Shown: positions 8,409 through 17,562, counted from the stretch's first letter. The stretch: DNA of 64,000 nucleotides from Pseudofulvibacter geojedonensis (GCF_042675745.1 NZ_JBHTJM010000011.1:1-64000), one strand, 5' to 3'. Numbers and translations: made by a program. Notes: generated from the sequence alone by a model not told the origin.

Positions 8409-8936
8409 TTAAATAGTAAAGCTTGCTTTAGTTTTGTGTTCGCTCTCTTCGTAACGTAAAATACATTTATCTAAAATATCATACGCTTCTGCAGCATCTC
8501 CCCAATCTCCAACATCTACCTTCTTCTTCTCTAAATCTTTATATACCTGAAAGAAATGAGTGATCTCTTCTTTTCTATGTGGATTCAAATCAGATAGATC
8601 GTTGTATTTATTCCAAATAGGATCTGAAACTGGTACACATACAATCTTTTCGTCTGGACCTTTTTCATCTGCCATATGGAAAACTCCTATAGGCTTAACC
8701 TCCATTACACACATAGGAAATGTAGGCTCTGTACCCAACACTAATACATCTAACGGATCTCCATCTAATGCTAATGTTTCTGGTATAAAACCGTAATCAC
8801 CAGGATACATCATAGAAGAAAATAACATTCTGTCAAAACGGATTTTATTTAATTCGAAATCGTATTCGTATTTGTTTCTGCTTCCTTTTGGAATCTCAAT
8901 TAAAACGTCGAACGTTTTTTTAATTGCTGCACTCAT
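8409..8936 (-). CDS. ppa: Inorganic pyrophosphatase, family I, soluble
   Basis: Cytoplasmic enzyme that hydrolyses pyrophosphate to phosphate and drives biosynthetic reactions. 175 residues from the ATG at 8936; a TTG two codons upstream is less likely. The family signature DGDPLDVLVL is present (metal-binding Asp residues), preceded by GDYGFIPETL, and followed by the acidic ..ADEKGPDEKIVCVPVSDP region; all are typical of Mg-dependent family I enzymes. A complete promoter lies upstream (8967-8997) and a terminator downstream, so it is probably a single-gene transcript. It is immediately upstream of hppA on the same strand; the two enzymes use the same substrate, one for energy recovery and one for simple removal. 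Confidence 0.97.
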   Translation of the reverse strand: MSAAIKKTFDVLIEIPKGSRNKYEYDFELNKIRFDRMLFSSMMYPGDYGFIPETLALDGDPLDVLVLGTEPTFPMCVMEVKPIGVFHMADEKGPDEKIVCVPVSDPIWNKYNDLSDLNPHRKEEITHFFQVYKDLEKKKVDVGDWGDAAEAYDILDKCILRYEESEHKTKASFTI

Positions 8937-8966
8937 ATTCAATAAGTTTGTTTAAAAAATCGGACG

Positions 8967-8997
8967 CGAAAGTAGCAAAAAGAAACTGATTAGACAA
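8967..8997 (-). promoter_or_regulatory. ppa promoter, TTG-N20-TACTTTCG
   Basis: On the minus strand TTG (8997-8995), 20 bases, then TACTTTCG (8974-8967), one mismatch from TAnnTTTG, about 30 bases before the ppa ATG. Spacing is ideal for the Bacteroidetes primary sigma factor. Confidence 0.6.
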
Positions 8998-9079
8998 CCT
9001 TATTATATTATTAAAATATGAAACATATATTATTCTATATATAGACTTCAATCCTTTACAAAAATATTAAAACAAAGAT

Positions 9080-9099
9080 TTTAGATTGATTAATCTAAA
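9080..9099 (-). terminator. Weak hairpin after the 81-residue gene
   Basis: TTTAGATT / AATCTAAA, 8 bp with a GATT loop, immediately after the stop codon; A+T-only stem, followed on the minus strand by ATCTTTGTTTTAATATT. Confidence 0.4.
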
Positions 9100-9345
9100 C
9101 TACTTTTTTTTAGATAGTGAGTCTACCTTTTTAGTCTTCTTACATTTTTTAGCTTTCATACAAGCGTAGTAGACCTTTCTCCATTTTTTTAGCTGTTCAT
9201 CTCCTTTTTTATTAGGTACTTTAACATCTGCGTAGCCAGCACAATAAGTTGCACAATCGTTTACCTCTTTAGGTGAGTTAGGCAAAATAAACGACATTGT
9301 TAGAAACAATAGAAAGCCAGCACAAATAACAATATATTTTTTCAT
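9100..9345 (-). CDS. Small secreted cysteine-containing protein, unknown function
   Basis: 81 residues: an N-terminal hydrophobic segment (about 3-21) that is a signal peptide or membrane anchor, then a short domain with four Cys in two pairs (CATYC, spacing 3, and CMKAKKC, spacing 5), ending in a very Lys-rich tail. The two Cys pairs could form disulfides or bind metal. It starts 14 bases downstream of the DUF5686 outer-membrane gene on the same strand and is probably co-transcribed with it. Not recognised as any named family. Confidence 0.6.
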   Translation of the reverse strand: MKKYIVICAGFLLFLTMSFILPNSPKEVNDCATYCAGYADVKVPNKKGDEQLKKWRKVYYACMKAKKCKKTKKVDSLSKKK

Positions 9346-9359
9346 AACAAATAAATCAT

Positions 9360-11852
9360 TTAAAACATAAAACCAAAACTACCCGTTACTCCAAATTTTC
9401 GAGCATCTGGATTATCAAAATAATTCCCTCTAAAATTAAAATCTATTCTAAATACTTTAAATATGTTTCCTATACCAAAACTATACTCCCAATACACTTT
9501 TTCATTTGGAGCTCCAACTGTTTGCAAAAATCCTGAGGCATCTAAATTTATATTATCTTGTGACAACTCTCCCCAAACACCTCTAATAGCAACAATTTCT
9601 CTTAGATTTAATTTTCTTAAGGCTGGTATTCTAGAAAACAACCTACCATTAAAATTATGCTCTAAATGAACAGAAGTATAAGTATCTGTTACAAATTCAT
9701 AAAAATTCAACAATGGAAATGTATTGAATATTGAAAAATAAGACTGGTTACCTGGTATAACATTTAACAAACCTAAAGGAACTTCTCCAAAGGTTTTTCC
9801 TATTTCTACATTGCTAAACAATCTTCCAAATCCACCAATTTGCCATGGTTGTCTGTAAAACAATTGTGCCTTAGAATAATTAAAATCACTATCTAATGCT
9901 CCTTTTATACCTTGACTTAAACTCACAAAAATAGTTGCATGATTACTATTTACAGTAGTTCGTTCAACTCCATAACCAGTAGTTTTTCTTTTTGGTGTAT
10001 AGGTTGCTGATAAATTTAATTCTGTTTGTTTAATCCTCGGACTAGAAGTAGTAAAAGTATCATCTGTATAATAACTTAGATCAAAAGTATTAGATGCAGA
10101 TTTTAAGGTTCTATAAGTCCCATTAAGACTAAAAACCATATTTTTAATTGGTTCTACACTTAAACCAAGAGCTGTTAAATTTACCGATGTAAGTCTATCA
10201 TTATCTCCTGTTGCAAATAGTGACGAGGAGGCAAAACTTCTACCCAACACATCATTCGAGGTAGTTAAACTAACTCCTATTTGCTCTACATCTCTTCGAG
10301 TTCCTAAAGAAGCTATCCATCTATTTTTTCGACTAAACAACCACTTTCCAGAAATACCATATTTAAACTGATTATCTTTGAAACCATAAGCGGTATACCC
10401 TTGCACTCTTAACTTGTCATTTGGACCGTAATAAGTTCTTCCTCCTGTACGTATTCTTATCCCTTCTACATCGTTATATCCAAAAGTTGAAAATATAGGC
10501 CCATAATCCATTCTCAATTTAGGTATTTCTATATAACCTGTGGCTAAAATACTTGCCGTATTATATATACGCTTAAATTTTGGAACCGTTTTTAAGGTAT
10601 CTAACATTTTATAAATACCTTTCTCATCTTTATTTAATTTCTCTAGCCTATTTTCTGACCAAAAATCATCATTCTGATTGTATATTTCAAATGCATATGG
10701 ATCGGCTTCTTCTTTGTAAAAATCGCTTCCTTTGTCTTGGTCAAATTCATAATTATTGAATAATGTTGTACGCTTTCCGTACACACCTTTAGATTTATCT
10801 TTTTTAGACAAACTAAAGTCAGACATAAAATAATCTCTCGTTATTAAAAATACCGAATCGTTTAAAACATCAAACTCTTGTTCTATATAAATATCTTTAA
10901 TCCAGTTTATATTAGCACTTTTAGACACTTGAAGGTTGATATCTTTTATAGCCCATGTTGTGTCGTTTACCCAAAAATCACCTTTAAACGTTAATTCATT
11001 TTTTCTTCTTGGATAATATATAATGTTATAACACCATTTATCTCCTATAAATGCACTATCAGACAATACATAATTATAAGTATTGATTCCTGTTCTAGAC
11101 AAAGGACTTACAAAACTCTTATCAAAAAACTTTAAATAATTGTCATAAATATCATAGTCTGAATACAAATCTTTTATAAATGATATAATGGTTTGATTAT
11201 TACTAAATCCTGAGTTTTTATTACCAATTAAATCTTCTCTTACTTTATCTATTTCATTGTTTCCGTAAACTTTAGAAACAGCTTCATTTAAAAAAATAGG
11301 TAAATATGTTTTTCCTGTAATGTTAGAAGTATCCATTTTCTCAAAAATAAATTCCATTCCTTTAAAGAATTTACTTTGCACCATTGTACTATCTACATTG
11401 TTTAAATCGAATTCTAACTTTTCATACTTATCGTATTGATATTGCTTGAACTTTTTCGTTCCATTAGACCTCCTATTTGCCCAAATCTTTCTTAAAATAT
11501 CAATTGCCGGATTATTTTTTTTAGATTGTTTACCTGTATAAATAACTACTTCATCTAATTCATTCCCTTCACTTAAAACAATATTCATTTTATAAGTTAC
11601 AGCTTTCGGCAAATCTATTTCTTTTGTATCGTATCCTACAAAAGAAACTTGCAACACATTATACCTTTCATCAGATTCTATATAAAATCGTCCATTTTCA
11701 TCTGTAATTGTCCCAGTAGTAGACCCTTTAAAAATTACGTTAGCAAATGCTATTGGGTAGTCTGTATCATCTTTTACCACTCCACTAACTTTAGTTTGAG
11801 CAACTAATATTGTGGTACCTAACAATGTTAATAAGAATAATAGCTTTTTCAT
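9360..11852 (-). CDS. DUF5686 / carboxypeptidase-regulatory-like outer-membrane protein
   Basis: 830 residues from the ATG at 11852, which opens a signal peptide (MKKLLFLLTLLGTTILVAQ). Residues about 22-110 are a CarboxypepD_reg-like beta-sandwich (TKVSGVVKDDTDYPIAFANV.., DENGRFYIESDE). The long remainder has many aromatic amphipathic strands and ends with ..GVTGSFGFMF, a barrel-type C-terminus; this is the DUF5686 arrangement, common in Bacteroidetes outer membranes and resembling TonB-dependent-receptor relatives without a plug. Function not established. The pdhB terminator ends 9 bases before its ATG, so its own promoter must overlap that hairpin or the end of pdhB. The small Cys-containing protein follows it. 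Confidence 0.85.
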   Translation of the reverse strand: MKKLLFLLTLLGTTILVAQTKVSGVVKDDTDYPIAFANVIFKGSTTGTITDENGRFYIESDERYNVLQVSFVGYDTKEIDLPKAVTYKMNIVLSEGNELDEVVIYTGKQSKKNNPAIDILRKIWANRRSNGTKKFKQYQYDKYEKLEFDLNNVDSTMVQSKFFKGMEFIFEKMDTSNITGKTYLPIFLNEAVSKVYGNNEIDKVREDLIGNKNSGFSNNQTIISFIKDLYSDYDIYDNYLKFFDKSFVSPLSRTGINTYNYVLSDSAFIGDKWCYNIIYYPRRKNELTFKGDFWVNDTTWAIKDINLQVSKSANINWIKDIYIEQEFDVLNDSVFLITRDYFMSDFSLSKKDKSKGVYGKRTTLFNNYEFDQDKGSDFYKEEADPYAFEIYNQNDDFWSENRLEKLNKDEKGIYKMLDTLKTVPKFKRIYNTASILATGYIEIPKLRMDYGPIFSTFGYNDVEGIRIRTGGRTYYGPNDKLRVQGYTAYGFKDNQFKYGISGKWLFSRKNRWIASLGTRRDVEQIGVSLTTSNDVLGRSFASSSLFATGDNDRLTSVNLTALGLSVEPIKNMVFSLNGTYRTLKSASNTFDLSYYTDDTFTTSSPRIKQTELNLSATYTPKRKTTGYGVERTTVNSNHATIFVSLSQGIKGALDSDFNYSKAQLFYRQPWQIGGFGRLFSNVEIGKTFGEVPLGLLNVIPGNQSYFSIFNTFPLLNFYEFVTDTYTSVHLEHNFNGRLFSRIPALRKLNLREIVAIRGVWGELSQDNINLDASGFLQTVGAPNEKVYWEYSFGIGNIFKVFRIDFNFRGNYFDNPDARKFGVTGSFGFMF

Positions 11853-11861
11853 AAAAATAAA

Positions 11862-11889
11862 AAACTCCAACATTTTAAAGTTGGAGTTT
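11862..11889 (-). terminator. Terminator of pdhB
   Basis: 10-bp stem AAACTCCAAC / GTTGGAGTTT, 8-base loop, followed on the minus strand by TTTATTTTT directly before the next ATG. Confidence 0.8.
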
Positions 11890-11916
11890 CAAATATAGGT
11901 TTTTAATCCTGATTTC

Positions 11917-12894
11917 TTATCTGTACATCACTTTTTTAACAGCTTTGATTACATCATCTTTATTAGGCAACCATTCAGCAAGTAAAACAGGTGAATAAGG
12001 TGCTGGTGTATCTGCTGTATTTATTTTTTCTATCGGTGCATCTAAATAATCGAAAGCTTGATTTTGTACTTGATATGTTATTTCTGTAGAAACATTTCCA
12101 AATGGCCAAGCTTCTTCTAGAATTACTAATCTATTCGTTTTTTTAACAGACTCAATAATTGCATTGTGATCCATAGGTCTAACAGTTCTTAGATCTATAA
12201 TCTCGCAAGAAATCCCTTCTTCTGCTAATTCATCAGCTGCTTTGTAAGCTTCTTTTATAATTTTTCCAAAAGAAACAATTGTCACATCTGTTCCTGCTCT
12301 TTTTATATCAGCAACTCCTATAGGTAACACATACTCACCTTCAGGAACTTCTCCTTTATCTCCATACATCTGCTCAGACTCCATAAAAATAACCGGATCA
12401 TCATCTCTAATAGCTGCTTTTAATAAGCCTTTTGCGTCATACGGGTTAGAAGGAACTATTACTTTTAAACCTGGTGTATTGGCATACCAACTTTCAAATG
12501 CTTGAGAGTGTGTTGCAGCCAACTGACCCGCAGAAGCCGTTGGGCCTCTAAATACAATCGGACATTTAAATTGCCCACCAGACATTTGTCTAATCTTAGC
12601 AGCATTATTTATGATTTGATCTATACCTACTAAAGAAAAATTAAAGGTCATGTACTCTACAATTGGTCTATTACCCGTCATTGTAGAACCTACAGCAATA
12701 CCTCCAAAACCAAGCTCAGCAATAGGAGTATCTATAACTCTTTTTTCTCCAAATTCATCTAACATTCCTTTAGAGGCTTTGTATGCACCGTTATACTCCG
12801 CAACTTCTTCTCCCATTAAGTATATAGATTCATCGCGACGCATTTCCTCACTCATGGCCTCACAAATCGCCTCTCTAAACTGAATTGTTTTCAT
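11917..12894 (-). CDS. pdhB: Pyruvate dehydrogenase E1 component, beta subunit
   Basis: Together with the alpha subunit it forms the thiamine-diphosphate E1 of the pyruvate dehydrogenase complex, which converts pyruvate to acetyl-CoA. 325 residues, the usual length of the separate beta chain. It shows the N-terminal ..REAICEAMSEEMRRDESIYL segment, the thiamine-site MGEEVAEYNGAYKASKG motif, GFGGIAVGSTMTGNRPIVEY, and the C-terminal transketolase domain (LEEAWPFGNVSTEI). The alpha subunit and E2 are not in the window; split placement is usual in Flavobacteriia. Divergent from etfBA; ends with its own terminator. Confidence 0.93.
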   Translation of the reverse strand: MKTIQFREAICEAMSEEMRRDESIYLMGEEVAEYNGAYKASKGMLDEFGEKRVIDTPIAELGFGGIAVGSTMTGNRPIVEYMTFNFSLVGIDQIINNAAKIRQMSGGQFKCPIVFRGPTASAGQLAATHSQAFESWYANTPGLKVIVPSNPYDAKGLLKAAIRDDDPVIFMESEQMYGDKGEVPEGEYVLPIGVADIKRAGTDVTIVSFGKIIKEAYKAADELAEEGISCEIIDLRTVRPMDHNAIIESVKKTNRLVILEEAWPFGNVSTEITYQVQNQAFDYLDAPIEKINTADTPAPYSPVLLAEWLPNKDDVIKAVKKVMYR

Positions 12895-13056
12895 TTGTTA
12901 ACTTTTATTTGTTGTACAAACACTTTGAAAAGCATCTGTTTAATTCTCATTCAAATTTTAATAGCAAACAAAAATAGACAATTCATAAAATTTAACAACT
13001 AGTTTTATTGATAAAATTTATTATGCATGCATAGAAGTTTAGTCGAAAAATATAAG

Positions 13057-13064
13057 TATATTAG
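13057..13064 (+). promoter_or_regulatory. -7 like box (TATATTAG) upstream of etfB
   Basis: One mismatch from TAnnTTTG, 38 bases before the chosen etfB ATG. No TTG is present at the -33 distance. The same TTAG ending occurs in the boxes before rnhB, waaA and the OmpA gene. Confidence 0.3.
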
Positions 13065-13101
13065 CGGCACTTAATTTTTAATGAATTTAAATAATTATAT
13101 C

Positions 13102-13848
13102 ATGAATATATTAGTATGTATTAGTCACGTTCCAGACACTACATCAAAAATAAACTTTACCAACGGTGATGCTGAGTTTGATACGAATGGCGTACAGTTT
13201 GTTATTAACCCTAATGATGAATTTGGTTTAACCAAAGCCATGTTTATGAAAGAAAAGCAAGGCGCAACTGTTACAGTTGTAAATGTTGGCGGACCAGAAA
13301 CTGAACCTACATTAAGAAAAGCTTTAGCTATTGGTGCAGATAGTGCTATTAGAGTAAACACTCCAGCTACAGATGGATTTGCTGTTGCAAAAGAGTTGGC
13401 AGAAGTAGTTAAAAATGGTAATTACGATTTAGTAATTGCAGGAAAAGAATCTTTAGATTATAACGGAGGTATGGTTCCTGGCATGTTAGCTAGTTTAACA
13501 AATTCTAACTTTGTTAACGCTTGTATTTCTTTAGAAGTAGAAGGAACTAACGCTACTGCTATTAGAGAAATTGATGGAGGAAAAGAAACTATTGCAACTT
13601 CATTACCTTTAATTGTTGGAGGGCAAAAAGGATTAGTAGACGAAAGTGAATTACGTATACCAAATATGAGAGGAATCATGATGGCTCGTAAAAAACCTTT
13701 ACAGGTTGTTGAACCTATAAATTCTGATGTGGCTTCTAAAGCTGTTAAGTTTGAAAAACCAGCTCCTAAATCTGCTGTAAAATTAATTGACGCAGATAAT
13801 ATTGATGAGTTAATTAACTTATTACACAACGAAGCTAAAGTAATTTAA
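13102..13848 (+). CDS. etfB: Electron transfer flavoprotein, beta subunit
   Basis: Small AMP-binding subunit of the soluble heterodimeric flavoprotein that takes electrons from acyl-CoA dehydrogenases and passes them to the quinone pool. 248 residues from the ATG at 13102 (MNILVCISHVPDTTSKI, the family's usual N-terminus); an ATG seven codons upstream gives an untypical extension. Motifs: FVINPNDEFGLTKAM, a glycine-rich GGPETEPTLRKALAIGAD segment, and AGKESLDYNGGMVPGMLA. It is followed 52 bases later by etfA in an operon that ends in a strong terminator. Confidence 0.95.
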   Translation: MNILVCISHVPDTTSKINFTNGDAEFDTNGVQFVINPNDEFGLTKAMFMKEKQGATVTVVNVGGPETEPTLRKALAIGADSAIRVNTPATDGFAVAKELAEVVKNGNYDLVIAGKESLDYNGGMVPGMLASLTNSNFVNACISLEVEGTNATAIREIDGGKETIATSLPLIVGGQKGLVDESELRIPNMRGIMMARKKPLQVVEPINSDVASKAVKFEKPAPKSAVKLIDADNIDELINLLHNEAKVI

Positions 13849-13900
13849 TAATAATCTTCTACTTTGGTTAATACAACTGAAGTTTTAAATATAAAATATT

Positions 13901-14869
13901 ATGTCTGTTTTAATTTTTGCAGAATCCAATAACGGAAAATTCAACAAGGCAACCTTAGAGGTAGCTTCTTATGCTAAAGCAGTAGCTTCTAGCTTAGGAA
14001 CCTCTGTAAGTGCAGTTGCTATAAACGCTAATGACTCAGATGCTTTAGCTCAATACGGTGTTGAAAAAATATTAAATGTAAACAATACTTCTTTAGAAAA
14101 TTTTAATGGTTTAGCTTATGCAGATGTTATTAAACAAGCTGCTGAAAAAGTTGGGGCTTCTTTAGTAGTAATGTCTTCTACAACTGATGGTAAATTTTTA
14201 TCTCCACTAGTTGCATGTAATTTAAATGCAGGATATGCATCTAATGTTGTAGCCTTACCAGAAAGCACTTCTCCTTTTACAGTTAAAAGAACTGCTTTTT
14301 CTAACAAAGCTTTTAACATAACTGAATTAACTAGCGATAATAAGGTTATTGCTTTAGCTAAGAATGCTTTCGGTTTACAAGAAAACCAAGTTACTATTAC
14401 TGAAGAATCTTTTGAACCAACTTTAAACGATGCTCACTTAGCCTCTAAAGTAGAATCTGTAGACAAAGTAACAGGAACTGTTACTATTGCTGATGCTGAG
14501 ATAGTTGTTTCTGGAGGAAGAGGATTAAAAGGTCCTGAAAACTGGGGAATGGTAGAAGATTTAGCAGCAACCTTAGGAGCTGCAACAGCTTGTTCTAAGC
14601 CTGTTTCTGATTTAGGATGGAGACCACACAGTGAACACGTTGGACAAACAGGAAAACCTGTAGCGTCAAACTTATATATAGCAATCGGAATTTCTGGAGC
14701 TATTCAACATTTAGCCGGAATCAACTCTTCTAAAGTAAAAGTTGTTATCAATACAGACCCAGAAGCACCATTTTTCAAGGCAGCTGATTATGGTATTGTA
14801 GGCGATGCTTTTGAAGTAGTTCCTAAATTAAATGAAAAATTAAAAGCTTTTAAAGCGCAAAACGCATAA
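13901..14869 (+). CDS. etfA: Electron transfer flavoprotein, alpha subunit
   Basis: FAD-binding subunit partnering EtfB. 322 residues: N-terminal alpha/beta domain (residues 1-190) and C-terminal FAD domain with GGRGLKGPENWGM, VGQTGKPVASNLYIAIGISG, IQHLAGI and INTDPEAPFFKAADYGIVGD, all typical. Where many EtfA proteins have an S-R start to the FAD loop this one has ..CSKPVSDLGWRPHSEH.., the form I associate with Bacteroidetes. Second gene of etfBA; no ETF-quinone oxidoreductase gene is nearby. Confidence 0.95.
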   Translation: MSVLIFAESNNGKFNKATLEVASYAKAVASSLGTSVSAVAINANDSDALAQYGVEKILNVNNTSLENFNGLAYADVIKQAAEKVGASLVVMSSTTDGKFLSPLVACNLNAGYASNVVALPESTSPFTVKRTAFSNKAFNITELTSDNKVIALAKNAFGLQENQVTITEESFEPTLNDAHLASKVESVDKVTGTVTIADAEIVVSGGRGLKGPENWGMVEDLAATLGAATACSKPVSDLGWRPHSEHVGQTGKPVASNLYIAIGISGAIQHLAGINSSKVKVVINTDPEAPFFKAADYGIVGDAFEVVPKLNEKLKAFKAQNA

Positions 14870-14894
14870 TTTTTTATAAATTGTGCCTCTAAAG

Positions 14895-14943
14895 GGCTAT
14901 CTAAATTTCTGACATTCCAGTCCATAATTTAGATAGCCTTTTT
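14895..14943 (+). terminator. Terminator of etfBA
   Basis: Perfect 12-bp stem GGCTATCTAAAT / ATTTAGATAGCC with a 20-base loop, followed by five T. Confidence 0.85.
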
Positions 14944-14982
14944 GCTTTTATAGAGAATAGACAGTAATTTGAAGAGGAGTAA

Positions 14983-15603
14983 ATGAGTTTAGTACGCCTG
15001 AACATAAAAGGAATTTCATATAGCCAAACACAAAATGGGGCTTATGCACTTATTTTAAACGAAGTAGACGGAGAGCGCAAACTACCAATAGTTATTGGCG
15101 CTTTTGAAGCACAATCTATTGCTATTGCTTTAGAAAAAGAAATTAAACCGCCCAGACCTCTTACACACGATCTATTTAAAAGCTTTGCTTCTAGGTTTGA
15201 TATTATAGTAAAACAAGTAATTATACATAAATTGGTAGATGGCGTGTTTTACTCGAGTATTATTTGTGAGCGCGATAAAATTGAAGAGATTATTGACGCA
15301 AGAACATCAGACGCTATAGCTTTGGCCTTACGTTTCAACGCTCCTATTTTTACCTACAAAAACATTTTAGACAAGGCTGGCATCTACCTTAGTATGTCTA
15401 AGAAAGAAGATGATGAAAATGAAGTAGAGGCTATTTTACAAGAAGAAGTAACTGTTGATGACAATGATGAAGGAGGTAATGTAAACTACTCTCATTTGAG
15501 CTTAGAAGAACTTAACAATTTATTAGGAGAAGCTGTTCGTGACGAAGATTATGAAACAGCTGCCAAAATAAGAGATGAAATCTCAAAACGTGAAAAATTA
15601 TAA
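14983..15603 (+). CDS. Bifunctional nuclease family protein (DUF151) with C-terminal UVR motif
   Basis: 206 residues. Residues about 1-135 are the BFN/DUF151 domain (LPIVIGAFEAQSIAIALE, RPLTHDLFKSF, DARTSDAIALALRFNAPIF are the conserved blocks). After an acidic linker (about 140-165) there is a UvrB/UvrC-type helical hairpin (LNNLLGEAVRDEDYETAAKI RDE..), which in other proteins mediates protein-protein contacts. Nuclease activity is known for some plant members; the bacterial role is not settled. It precedes the nucleoside transporter by 43 bases on the same strand and may be co-transcribed. Confidence 0.85.
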   Translation: MSLVRLNIKGISYSQTQNGAYALILNEVDGERKLPIVIGAFEAQSIAIALEKEIKPPRPLTHDLFKSFASRFDIIVKQVIIHKLVDGVFYSSIICERDKIEEIIDARTSDAIALALRFNAPIFTYKNILDKAGIYLSMSKKEDDENEVEAILQEEVTVDDNDEGGNVNYSHLSLEELNNLLGEAVRDEDYETAAKIRDEISKREKL

Positions 15604-15646
15604 GGTTTAGTGGTTAACCCTTATTTTTAGATAAACTTACTTACAC

Positions 15647-17362
15647 ATGAAAAAAACTTTAGCAGCTTTACTAATACTAGTAAGCCTACTAACTTTCGGA
15701 CAAAACATTGAGCAAGAATGGAAATTTAATTCCATTAAAAAAAACGATAGTTCACTAGTCTCAATCAATTCAGATTCTGACTTCTTTATACTTAAAAATA
15801 ACCAATTCCATTATAGTTTAGAAGGTAAAAATAACTTAGTTGCCAAAGGAGATTATATTTTACAAAACGACTTATTGGTTTTCTATTATCAACAACCTAA
15901 AGACACCATAAGAAGATATAGAATTACACAAAAAACAGATTCTACACTTGTTATAACTGAGAATAACGTAAACTATGCTTTCTTTACTAAAGACAACATT
16001 AAAGATTATGTTGCCACAACAAAGATTATCAATTCCAACACACCCACTTTAATTCCTAGCGAAGGAATGTCTTTAAATAGTATTTTAAGAGGTGCTTTAG
16101 GTATGTTCTGCCTATTATTTATCGCATTTTTATTCAGCAGTAACAGAAAAGAGATTAACTGGAAAACAGTCGGAATTGGACTAGCTTTTCAATTAATAAT
16201 TGCTATAGGTGTTTTAAAAGTTCCATTTATACAAACTGCTTTTGACTATGTTGGTCGTTTTTTTGTAAAGATATTAGAATTTACAAGATCTGGTAGCGAA
16301 TTTTTATTTAGCGGATTAGTTGATGTAAAATCTTTCGGTTTTATATTCGCTTTCCAAGTTCTACCTACCATATTATTCTTTTCTGCCTTAACTTCTGTGT
16401 TATTTTATTTAGGAATTATACAATTCATAGTAAAGTTAATGGCCAAATTGTTAACTAAATTGCTTGGCATATCTGGAGCAGAAAGTTTAAGCGTTGCTGG
16501 AAATATATTCTTAGGACAAACAGAAGCTCCGTTATTAATAAAGGCTTATTTAGAAAAAATGAATAAGTCAGAAATTTTATTAGTAATGATTGGCGGTATG
16601 GCAACTGTAGCGGGAGCTGTATTAGCTGCTTACATAGGATTTTTAGGTGGGGACGACCCCGTTTTAAGACTTAAGTTTGCCAAGCACTTATTGGCTGCAT
16701 CTGTTATGGCTGCACCAGGAGCTATTGTTATTTCTAAAATATTGTATCCACAAACTGAAGAAGTAAATACCGATGTAAAAGTTTCATCAGAAAAAATAGG
16801 ATCTAACATTTTAGATGCAATTGCCAACGGTACCACAGAAGGTTTAAAACTAGCTGTTAATGTTGGTGCAATGTTATTAGTTTTTGTTGCTTTTATAGCA
16901 ATGATTAACGGAGGTTTAGAATTAATTGGTAATGTAACCGGTTTAAATGAATGGGTTGCCGCTAACTCCGCTTATCAAAAACTATCATTAGAAGCTATTT
17001 TAGGAACTATCTTTGCGCCTCTTATGTGGTTAATTGGAGTAGCCAAAGAAGACATGATGATGATGGGGCAATTATTAGGTATTAAGATTGCTGCGAGCGA
17101 ATTTATAGGTTATATCCAATTAGCAGAACTTAAAAACATGGCTAATCCTACTCACTTAAATTATAGCAAATCTGTTATTATGGCTACTTATATGCTATGT
17201 GGTTTTGCCAATTTTGCTTCAATTGGAATTCAAATTGGAGGTATCGGTTCATTAGCTCCTGGGCAGAGAACATTATTGTCAAAATTTGGAATGAAAGCAT
17301 TAATTGGAGGATCTATAGCTTCATTAATTTCTGCTACTATTGCCGGCATGATAATTGGTTAA
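15647..17362 (+). CDS. Concentrative nucleoside transporter (NupC/CNT) with N-terminal extracytoplasmic domain
   Basis: 571 residues. A signal peptide (MKKTLAALLILVSLLTFGQ) is followed by about 115 residues of beta-strand-rich sequence (EQEWKFNSIKKNDSS.., lipocalin-like in pattern) that would lie in the periplasm. From residue about 145 to the end there is a complete CNT transporter: GAL..FLFSSNRKEINWKTV start, two nucleoside-recognition 'gate' regions and the motif NIFLGQTEAPLLI, plus GVAKEDMMMMGQLLG. It imports nucleosides with Na+ or H+. Adjacent thyA and DHFR genes make a pyrimidine-salvage link plausible. Ends in its own terminator, which overlaps a candidate thyA promoter. Confidence 0.9.
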   Translation: MKKTLAALLILVSLLTFGQNIEQEWKFNSIKKNDSSLVSINSDSDFFILKNNQFHYSLEGKNNLVAKGDYILQNDLLVFYYQQPKDTIRRYRITQKTDSTLVITENNVNYAFFTKDNIKDYVATTKIINSNTPTLIPSEGMSLNSILRGALGMFCLLFIAFLFSSNRKEINWKTVGIGLAFQLIIAIGVLKVPFIQTAFDYVGRFFVKILEFTRSGSEFLFSGLVDVKSFGFIFAFQVLPTILFFSALTSVLFYLGIIQFIVKLMAKLLTKLLGISGAESLSVAGNIFLGQTEAPLLIKAYLEKMNKSEILLVMIGGMATVAGAVLAAYIGFLGGDDPVLRLKFAKHLLAASVMAAPGAIVISKILYPQTEEVNTDVKVSSEKIGSNILDAIANGTTEGLKLAVNVGAMLLVFVAFIAMINGGLELIGNVTGLNEWVAANSAYQKLSLEAILGTIFAPLMWLIGVAKEDMMMMGQLLGIKIAASEFIGYIQLAELKNMANPTHLNYSKSVIMATYMLCGFANFASIGIQIGGIGSLAPGQRTLLSKFGMKALIGGSIASLISATIAGMIIG

Positions 17363-17480
17363 AAAACAATGTTTTTGATATAACCCAAAAGCACTGTTTT
17401 TAATACCCAACATTCTATACCGCAGAAACATAATTCTTTTACAAAGCTACTTTAAGTAGTTAATAAATATTAATAAAATA

Positions 17481-17512
17481 AAAAGCATTGTTGTTAATTC
17501 AACGATGCTTTT
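17481..17512 (+). terminator. Terminator of the nucleoside transporter gene
   Basis: 13-bp stem AAAAGCATTGTTG / CAACGATGCTTTT with one G-T pair and a 6-base loop, followed by CTTTATTTTT. Confidence 0.8.
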
Positions 17513-17523
17513 CTTTATTTTTG
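17491..17523 (+). promoter_or_regulatory. Candidate thyA promoter, TTG-N22-TATTTTTG
   Basis: TTG (17491-17493), 22 bases, TATTTTTG (17516-17523), then about 39 bases to the thyA ATG. The -33 element lies inside the hairpin of the preceding terminator. Confidence 0.5.
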
Positions 17524-17562
17524 ATTTTGTATTTTAAATGTAATTACACAGACGATAGACTT

